In this document: positions 41,058 to 46,703 of the stretch, piece after piece
How positions within the stretch are numbered: the first letter of the stretch is position 1
Layout: each line of letters opens with the position of its first letter
Source: an uncultured Flavobacteriales bacterium
GTDB taxonomy: Bacteria; Bacteroidota; Bacteroidia; Flavobacteriales; BACL11
Direction of reading: 5' to 3'
DNA length: 46,703 nt
Assembly: GCA_905478555.1 (NCBI GenBank)
Contig: CAJQIZ010000003.1
Span: 1 to 46,703, forward strand
Made by a program: the position numbers and the translations under genes
Notes under the pieces: model-generated
Database searches by the model: none
What the model was told of the DNA's origin: nothing
What the model saw: only the letters and a program-made list of their open reading frames with translations

Positions 41058-41750
41058 CTATTGATTTATTGAACTATGATTAACTAAACTAGAGTACATT
41101 TCGTTAGCAAGTTTGTAATTTTTATTTTTTTTAATTTCAGAGATTAATTGAGACTTTTCTTTATCTCTTTTATTTGAAGGAAGTCCAAAAACTTTCTCAT
41201 ATCCCTTGCCATACTTTTCAATCTCCTCTTGCTTTAAATGATTTTTTATTTTTAATATTGTTTCTTTTGTATTATCATGATACTGAAAATTAGTACCCAT
41301 TTTATTATTCAACTTTTTTATTATAGATGGAAAGTCATTTATTGTACTTGTAAAATCACTGATTATCGCATGCGTTTTATATTTAATAACTATTTGATGA
41401 AACTTAATATAGTACAATATAGCATCTTGAATTGTATATTTTGAATCACGAATCATTAAAGATGATATTGAATCTAGAGGATTTCTTATTAGAAAAATGG
41501 CAGGTGTTTTGTATTTTTTTGAAAAAATGATTTGATAAGGCAAATGCACATGAGAGGCAATTTCTAAATCTTGATTCGAGTGTTTAAAGCTAGCAACAGC
41601 AAAAGTATTCCCACATCTAGGAAAACCTTCTATTACAATATTTGTATCTTCTCTAACAAGATTTTGATGTACTTTGGAAAACATCTTGTAAATAGATTTA
41701 AAAATTGTATACTCAGAGAGTACTAATTTTAGTTTTAGTTTTGTTCTCAT
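41058..41750 (-). CDS. Sulfotransferase-family protein
   Basis: Probably transfers sulfate from PAPS to a polysaccharide or glycolipid. The 5'-phosphosulfate loop is IEGFPRCGNTF at residues 40-50, in place of the more usual GxPRSGTT, and FLIRNPLDSISSLMIRD around 97-113 is the 3'-phosphate-binding segment with the expected Arg and Ser. 230 aa, a compact form. No signal or transmembrane segment, so it acts in the cytosol before export. The start overlaps the GT2 stop (ATGA). Its place suggests a sulfated surface polymer. Confidence 0.8.
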   Translation of the reverse strand: MRTKLKLKLVLSEYTIFKSIYKMFSKVHQNLVREDTNIVIEGFPRCGNTFAVASFKHSNQDLEIASHVHLPYQIIFSKKYKTPAIFLIRNPLDSISSLMIRDSKYTIQDAILYYIKFHQIVIKYKTHAIISDFTSTINDFPSIIKKLNNKMGTNFQYHDNTKETILKIKNHLKQEEIEKYGKGYEKVFGLPSNKRDKEKSQLISEIKKNKNYKLANEMYSSLVNHSSINQ

Positions 41751-42574
41751 AATTTATATTTTATCATTATAAAAAGTTCGTAAATAAATCTAATACTTTT
41801 ATAAAAAAAATACTGGCTAGCTCGAATTTTATGCCAAAACGAGATGTAATTTTTGATTGATTTGCGTGTATTATAATCTTCTTCATTATTAAATAACTGT
41901 ATCAATTCAAGTGAAACTAAATCAGGATTCTCAGGGATTCTTTTAGTGGATGTATCTCTATTAAATATTGTAAGTGGTTTATTAATATAACCCCATGATG
42001 TTAAAGAAGCAATTTTTGCCCACAAGAGTAAATCCTCTCCACTTTTAATTTTTTCTGAAAAGAGTTTAACCTCTATAAGTAAACTTCTTTTTATACATAC
42101 TGCGCTTGAATGGATGGGAGGTGAGTTATATGCTGCAAAACTAAAATAATCTGTAATTATATTATTTTTTATATACTCTGTCTTTACAATTGGATTAATT
42201 GATTTAACATTTTTATTTTTATGAAAATAATTGGAGGCAATGGCACGTAATTCTTGATTATCAATATATCTTTTTTTTATTTCAAATAAGAAATTATTTT
42301 CCCATTCATCATCAGCATCTAAAAAAGCAATCCAATCATTTTGTGCTAATTTTATACCTTTATTTCTTGCTGAGGATACTCCATTATTTTTTTGAGTAAC
42401 AATACGAATTAAATTGTTGTTAAGATTTTGCACTAACTTTTCTGAGCCATCATTAGAGCCATCATTAATGACTATAATTTCATTTGGCAAAACCGATTGA
42501 TTTAAAATTGATTTAATAGAGTTAATAATGGTAATCTTCTTATTATATAAGGGGATGACTACTGTTATTTTCAT
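41747..42574 (-). CDS. Glycosyltransferase family 2 (GT-A)
   Basis: Inverting transferase for repeat-unit synthesis. N-terminal MKITVVIPLYNKKITIINSI and IIVINDGSNDGSEKLV form the nucleotide-binding half, and WIAFLDADDEWENNFL (about residues 81-96) contains the metal-binding DxD. HSSAVCIKRSLL and SGEDLLLWAKIAS (ED motif) form the acceptor side. 275 aa. It overlaps the polymerase gene by 32 bp and the sulfotransferase gene by 4 bp. Donor and acceptor not determined. Confidence 0.92.
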   Translation of the reverse strand: MKITVVIPLYNKKITIINSIKSILNQSVLPNEIIVINDGSNDGSEKLVQNLNNNLIRIVTQKNNGVSSARNKGIKLAQNDWIAFLDADDEWENNFLFEIKKRYIDNQELRAIASNYFHKNKNVKSINPIVKTEYIKNNIITDYFSFAAYNSPPIHSSAVCIKRSLLIEVKLFSEKIKSGEDLLLWAKIASLTSWGYINKPLTIFNRDTSTKRIPENPDLVSLELIQLFNNEEDYNTRKSIKNYISFWHKIRASQYFFYKSIRFIYELFIMIKYKL

Positions 42575-43742
42575 AATTGTATTTTAATATTGTTTTGTTT
42601 TGCTTATTAATAGACATTAACATTCCAGCAATAGCATAGAAATAAATAATGAAACTGAAAGTCATTCTTAAAATGTTTTCTGAAAACATAAATAACATCA
42701 TTGGCAATGTTAATGAAAAAAGTGTTATTATTAATAGTCTTTCTGTACGGGAATGAATTCTTATAGACAGAAAATATCTAAATTGAATGAAATACGAAAT
42801 AAATAAAAATAAAAGACCAAATAATCCATAATTAACTAAAATCTGTAAGTAGTCATTGTGAGCTTCTTGAATATTATTGAAATTATCTTTTAAAATAAAG
42901 TAATCAGCCCTAAGGCCATTTCCAAAAATAGGTTTTTTATAAAACTCGTTAATTAAAAGAAAATTAATACTTTTTCTCCCACTGGTATTAATGTTATCAC
43001 TATCAATACTAATCTCATTTAAATTTCCTTCACCATTAAAAAACATCTTCTCTTGTATGACATTAAGGTTGAAAATATAAATCAATAAGGGAATAAATAG
43101 TAACAATAGCTTTATTTTATTATTAGAAAAAATTCTGTATGTATGTAAAAATGGCAATAATAACATAATAGCAATAGCTGTTCTTGTAGCTGCCAGCGTA
43201 GGAATTGTAAGTATTAAAATATAGTATATAAGATATTTTTTTTTATTAGTATCATAAAATAAAGTTAAACATATCGTCCCTCCAATAACAGCAAGGGGTC
43301 CATAAGCTGATGGGCCAAAACCTAATATACCATACCTTAAAAAAGAAAATAAAGAATTAGATAAGATGATAATAATAATAAGATTTCTGAAATACTTTAA
43401 GATTTTGAGAAGAACTTGCTGATTGTATTGTAACCCACCAGCAACATATCCTACTATCAATGGTAGAGTAAATTGTAAAGTTGATTGAAGGCCTATAAAT
43501 GAAAAATCATATATTAGATATATAAATAAATATAAAACCAAAGGAATCCAAATTTTATAAGAAAAGAAAGATTTTTTAATTTTGAAGATAATGTAATAGA
43601 GAGAAACAATAAAAACTAGTATCCAGGCATATCCAGACAGATTAAAATTAAAAAATACACTAGGTATAGGTATTATAAAATTTAAACAACCAATCAAACT
43701 TGAGAGCACTAAAAACCTGTAGTATTTTAATGTATCTTTCAT
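42543..43742 (-). CDS. O-antigen ligase/polymerase-like membrane protein (Wzy/WaaL type)
   Basis: Integral membrane protein with about ten or more hydrophobic segments and little else, 399 aa. The long periplasmic loop contains KPIFGNGLRADYFILKDNF and NIQEAHNDYLQILVNYGLFG; a conserved GxG then HNxxLQ pattern is the hallmark of the Wzy_C/WaaL family, which polymerises repeat units or ligates them to lipid A core. Which reaction it does cannot be told; in the middle of a capsule- or EPS-like operon, polymerase is more likely. Overlaps the GT2 gene by 32 bp. Confidence 0.87.
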   Translation of the reverse strand: MKDTLKYYRFLVLSSLIGCLNFIIPIPSVFFNFNLSGYAWILVFIVSLYYIIFKIKKSFFSYKIWIPLVLYLFIYLIYDFSFIGLQSTLQFTLPLIVGYVAGGLQYNQQVLLKILKYFRNLIIIIILSNSLFSFLRYGILGFGPSAYGPLAVIGGTICLTLFYDTNKKKYLIYYILILTIPTLAATRTAIAIMLLLPFLHTYRIFSNNKIKLLLLFIPLLIYIFNLNVIQEKMFFNGEGNLNEISIDSDNINTSGRKSINFLLINEFYKKPIFGNGLRADYFILKDNFNNIQEAHNDYLQILVNYGLFGLLFLFISYFIQFRYFLSIRIHSRTERLLIITLFSLTLPMMLFMFSENILRMTFSFIIYFYAIAGMLMSINKQNKTILKYNYENNSSHPLI

Positions 43743-43752
43743 TAGTATTTAA

Positions 43753-44904
43753 TTAAATATCAAACAATCTTCTATATAAATTTCTATTAATTTGCTCAAA
43801 TTTTTTGAATGAGAATTTTTTTATTATTCTTATTTTCGCTAAATTACCCAGAGATTCTTTAAGTTTTTGATTCATAATGAACATTAACATATATTTTTTT
43901 AAATCTTCGGTATTTTCTGGTTCAAATAAAAAACCAGTTATATTGTGTTTTATTAATTCTTTTAATCCAAACAAATTACTTGCAATAACTGGCTTTTCCA
44001 TCGCCATAGATTCTGCTGCGGATAATCCAAAACCTTCAAACCTAGATGAGACAAGCACAACGTCCATTATAACCAGTAATTTCATTGCTTTTTTCCAATA
44101 AGTCTCACCGTAAAAAATAACATATTCACTTATTTGTAAGTCTTTACATAATTTTTTTAATTTATCTTCCTCTTTACCACCTCCAACAATTAATAGAATT
44201 GAATTATGTTTTGCATCAATTACTTTTTTAAATGCTTTTATGGCAATATCAATTCCTTTTTCATTACTTAATCTAGATACCATTCCAAAAACTATACTTT
44301 CATCATTAATTTTTAATTTTTGTCTTTCTTTTAAAACATCCACATTATTTTTAATGCTTTCTAATTGTTTTACATCTATTGAATTATAAATTGTAAAATG
44401 TTTTGGCAATTTTTTATTTTGAGGTATTTCTGAGAACTGAATACCCGACCCAAACCAGCTTATTTCAGCATTTTTAGAAACTAAAATAACATGTTTACAC
44501 AAAAGGCTTGATATTCTCAAAAATAGCTTTGCTTTTATTCCATGCGATTTTGTGTATGGCTGATGAACGGTAGTTATAATATTTCTAACGCCTGCTATAC
44601 GACCAGCAATAATCGGCAACATTCCAGGAGCCATATACTGTACATGTACTAGATCTGGTTTAATTTTTTTAAATAATAGTTTTAGTTTTTTTATGAACTC
44701 TAAAGAAGAAATGGTTCTATTTAGTTTTAAAAGTATAACCTCACAATTATTTTTTTTAAACTCCTCAACAATAGAAATATCATACTCAAAATAACAAATA
44801 ATGGTAGATTGATGGCCTAAATTGGTAAGTACCTTAACCAATTGTAAGCTTTGCATTTCGGTTCCTCCTTTTAATAAACAGGGTATTGTAATTAATAAAT
44901 TCAT
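43753..44904 (-). CDS. Glycosyltransferase family 4 (GT-B), second copy in the locus
   Basis: Cytosolic nucleotide-sugar transferase. N-terminal MNLLITIPCLLKGGTEMQSL has the GGTE loop typical of GT4. PDLVHVQYMAPGMLPIIAGR follows, then VFGMVSRLSNEKGIDIAIKA, LLIVGGGKEEDKL and VVLVSSRFEGFGLSAAESMA, with the E-x7-E donor-binding pair. 383 aa. The start overlaps the FemAB-like gene by 4 bp. It shares the general fold with the other GT4 in the locus but is divergent in sequence, so it probably makes a different linkage. Confidence 0.92.
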   Translation of the reverse strand: MNLLITIPCLLKGGTEMQSLQLVKVLTNLGHQSTIICYFEYDISIVEEFKKNNCEVILLKLNRTISSLEFIKKLKLLFKKIKPDLVHVQYMAPGMLPIIAGRIAGVRNIITTVHQPYTKSHGIKAKLFLRISSLLCKHVILVSKNAEISWFGSGIQFSEIPQNKKLPKHFTIYNSIDVKQLESIKNNVDVLKERQKLKINDESIVFGMVSRLSNEKGIDIAIKAFKKVIDAKHNSILLIVGGGKEEDKLKKLCKDLQISEYVIFYGETYWKKAMKLLVIMDVVLVSSRFEGFGLSAAESMAMEKPVIASNLFGLKELIKHNITGFLFEPENTEDLKKYMLMFIMNQKLKESLGNLAKIRIIKKFSFKKFEQINRNLYRRLFDI

Positions 44905-45968
44905 AGAAAATCTGATTTTATATTAACTATTTTATTTTTTATTTTAGAAAGCAAAGCTTTAGATTGATACTCTATTTTGAAAAGTTTCTGTATTTCTGGA
45001 GCCCAACCAGTTTTATAATTTTCTTTACCTCTTAAGTGATCAAATATTTCTAGTTTTAATTCTATGGCATGATTTACTAAAAATAACAAATGAACTTTAC
45101 CTGGTGAGTATTTTTGCCAAATACCATTGATGGCTGGCATGTAATAATAAAAAGTTTTTTTATCAACAAAGCCTAAATGCCAGCTAATTACTTCATCATC
45201 CACCTTAAGTGCAGAGAAATGAACAATACCTTTAATCAATCCACAATTAATAATATTTTCATGAAAAGATGGGGCTTTGTAAGCATTTGGCCACCTTCTA
45301 CAATGTTCTTTCATAAATTTTGAAAAATTAGATGATGAGAAAGAATCCTTACTGTATGACACCATAGTTAGTGTACCTTTTTCATTAAGCCTTCTAACTT
45401 GCCGTCTTAAATCACCTCTTAATTTCGTATTTAAAGTTAATATATACTGATTGTCATCTAAAAAATTAGATATAACCGTAAAAGGTGCAATATCATTTTC
45501 CTCAAGAACTAAGTTTGAATCACCTTTTCTTAATCCATTTATATATATTTTATCAAAAATAATTTTCTCTTTTAGCTCATCTATTAAGTTTTTTAAAAAT
45601 AATGCATATCCTTTTGATTTTTTATTTTCTGAAATTATTAATGGGTCATGATAATCAAAATCTGAATGACCAACAGGTATTATAAGTTTCTGAAAAGCAT
45701 TTTTCCAATTACGTTGCCATAAAACTAAGGGTAAGAAAATAGTAGTATCTTCATTCTTAGCAATACAAAAAACTGGTTTTAGATTACGTATTGGCCTGTA
45801 TGTATCAAGCCAAGCAATACAAAGATTAGGATTGGAAAAAACATTACTATTTATCATGTTTTCATAAAAAATCAGCCATTTTTTCTGAAATTTTTTTGAA
45901 TAGATAGTTTCCCAATCTGTAATCAATTCAATATTGTAATTATTTAAATTATCCATTGAATTTCTCAA
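44901..45968 (-). CDS. FemAB/BioF2-like GNAT acetyltransferase
   Basis: GNAT-fold protein of the CelD/BcsL group, common in exopolysaccharide loci, that probably acylates a sugar or amino sugar. The N-terminal third includes PVGHSDFDYHDPLIIS. The C-terminal half has LRGDLRRQVRRLNEKG, then HFSALKVDDEVISWHLGFVD (beta-bulge region of the acceptor fold) and YSPGKVHLLFLVNHAIELKL ending in FDHLRGKENYKTGW. 355 aa, usual size. Overlaps the PIG-L gene by 20 bp and the GT4 gene by 4 bp. Substrate unknown. Confidence 0.8.
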   Translation of the reverse strand: MRNSMDNLNNYNIELITDWETIYSKKFQKKWLIFYENMINSNVFSNPNLCIAWLDTYRPIRNLKPVFCIAKNEDTTIFLPLVLWQRNWKNAFQKLIIPVGHSDFDYHDPLIISENKKSKGYALFLKNLIDELKEKIIFDKIYINGLRKGDSNLVLEENDIAPFTVISNFLDDNQYILTLNTKLRGDLRRQVRRLNEKGTLTMVSYSKDSFSSSNFSKFMKEHCRRWPNAYKAPSFHENIINCGLIKGIVHFSALKVDDEVISWHLGFVDKKTFYYYMPAINGIWQKYSPGKVHLLFLVNHAIELKLEIFDHLRGKENYKTGWAPEIQKLFKIEYQSKALLSKIKNKIVNIKSDFL

Positions 45969-46703
45969 TTATTTCAAATTCTTTAGAAAATGGATGTATC
46001 ATAGATTTTGGAAGCATTCCACTCCAAGGCAAACCATCTTGCGAATAAGCATTTAAATAAATCTCTATCAATTTTTGTTTTTCACTCAGTTCTTCTGTAA
46101 CATCTATTTTATTTAATTTTTTAAAATTCAGTTTTAAAAGGTGCCAGGGTTTTAAATGATACCATGTCCAAATCCAGTAGAACCATAACTCGCTTTTAAA
46201 AGTGGATGTTTTTATAGCTTCCTTAGCTATTTGACTGCATGCAACATGATCAAAGGGCCAATAGTCACTTTTTGCTGTTGCAAAAATGGCGTCAGGTTTT
46301 ATAGATTCAATTTGGAGTTTAATTTTATTTACGGTTTCTTTAAATCTATTTTCTTCAGAAAAAGGGACTTCTCCATCCGGCAAATGTAATCTTGAAATAT
46401 TTTCGGGATTAATATTTAGTTTATTTATTACTTGTTCCGACAATCTTATACGTTGTTTTTTTATTTCATTTTTATTTGCCGAAGCACCCGAATTTTTGCC
46501 ATCGGTTAAATAGGTAATATAAACCTGTCCATTATTTTTAAGAGTTTGTAACACAAGGCCTCCTAATCCTATTATTTCATCGTCTGGGTGCGGTGCTAAA
46601 ACCAAAATAGACTTAAAACTGGTATTTCTTTTTTTTATTAATAGAATCCCAATGTTATAACTAATCCGACCAAATATATTTTTAATTAATGTTTTCAAAT
46701 ATA
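45949..46703 (-). CDS. PIG-L family deacetylase, 5' end probably outside the window
   Basis: Zn-dependent deacetylase of N-acetylglucosaminyl groups or similar sugars. The metal site HPDDE is at about residues 37-41, in ILVLAPHPDDEIIGLGG. DYWPFDHVACSQIAKEA holds the second His (DHVA). The only in-window start is TTG at 46698; the frame remains open to the edge at 46703, so the true start is likely upstream. Length at least 249 aa. First visible gene of the polysaccharide operon; paired with the FemAB-like gene, it suggests a deacetylation and re-acylation of one sugar. Confidence 0.85.
   Translation of the reverse strand, partial: YLKTLIKNIFGRISYNIGILLIKKRNTSFKSILVLAPHPDDEIIGLGGLVLQTLKNNGQVYITYLTDGKNSGASANKNEIKKQRIRLSEQVINKLNINPENISRLHLPDGEVPFSEENRFKETVNKIKLQIESIKPDAIFATAKSDYWPFDHVACSQIAKEAIKTSTFKSELWFYWIWTWYHLKPWHLLKLNFKKLNKIDVTEELSEKQKLIEIYLNAYSQDGLPWSGMLPKSMIHPFSKEFEIIEKFNG

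Noticed and set aside
1-46703. CRISPR arrays, complete insertion sequences, rRNA operons, riboswitches and known defence systems
   Set aside because: No regular direct repeats with spacers, no transposase, no conserved riboswitch core and no defence-gene signature were seen on either strand.

Overview
The window is AT-rich DNA that reads as a member of the Bacteroidota, most likely order Flavobacteriales. The evidence is several TAnnTTTG -7 promoter boxes (one with a TTG exactly 19 bases upstream), few Shine-Dalgarno-like leaders, secreted proteins ending in type IX secretion (T9SS) C-terminal domains, and family pairs typical of that group: Nif3 with a C4 zinc-ribbon coiled-coil protein, a Tyr/Asn-rich lipoprotein with an OmpP1/FadL porin, and a short archaeal/eukaryote-type ProRS. 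Genus cannot be read from the sequence.

Bases 1 to about 36,900 are ordinary chromosome, densely packed with housekeeping and envelope genes. In order: a GT9 glycosyltransferase (cut by the window edge), dihydrolipoyl dehydrogenase, small secreted or zinc-binding proteins, a CapA-like lipoprotein, an FKBP isomerase lipoprotein; rfbC, a lytic transglycosylase, uvrA and a LOG-family protein as one operon; an outer-membrane SPOR protein; an RNA methyltransferase with a GDCCVxC protein; rpsT with tRNA-Glu; proS with an unknown; a lipoprotein with a FadL porin; nif3 and zinc ribbon divergent from lpxK, punA, a T9SS protein, gatB and lpxH; gap; a large T9SS M43 metalloprotease; lipA with a 34-residue lipoprotein; ung, an Omp85-like protein, rmuC, rlmB; MmcQ/YjbR; a 43-residue small protein; a TerB-DnaJ protein.

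Bases about 36,950 to 38,500 are a decayed mobile or horizontally acquired patch. It holds the tail of an HxlR-like regulator, a pair of imperfect 16-bp direct repeats with palindromes, a tyrosine recombinase whose catalytic residues are intact but whose reading frame has one TAA codon, and a small gene broken by one base in an A8 run.

Bases about 38,580 to the end are a surface-polysaccharide locus on the minus strand. Seven tightly packed or overlapping genes (PIG-L deacetylase, FemAB/GNAT-like transferase, GT4, Wzy-like polymerase, GT2, sulfotransferase, GT4) form one transcription unit. A WecG/TagA glycosyltransferase follows. Between them lies a truncated second copy of the 5' end of the WecG/TagA gene, joined to unrelated debris, which points to recombination.

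No CRISPR array, complete insertion sequence, rRNA or clear new defence system was seen. The most noteworthy items are the eroded recombinase patch beside the polysaccharide locus, the partial duplication of the WecG/TagA 5' end, face-to-face promoters with apparently leaderless starts, and several very small genes that length cut-offs miss.
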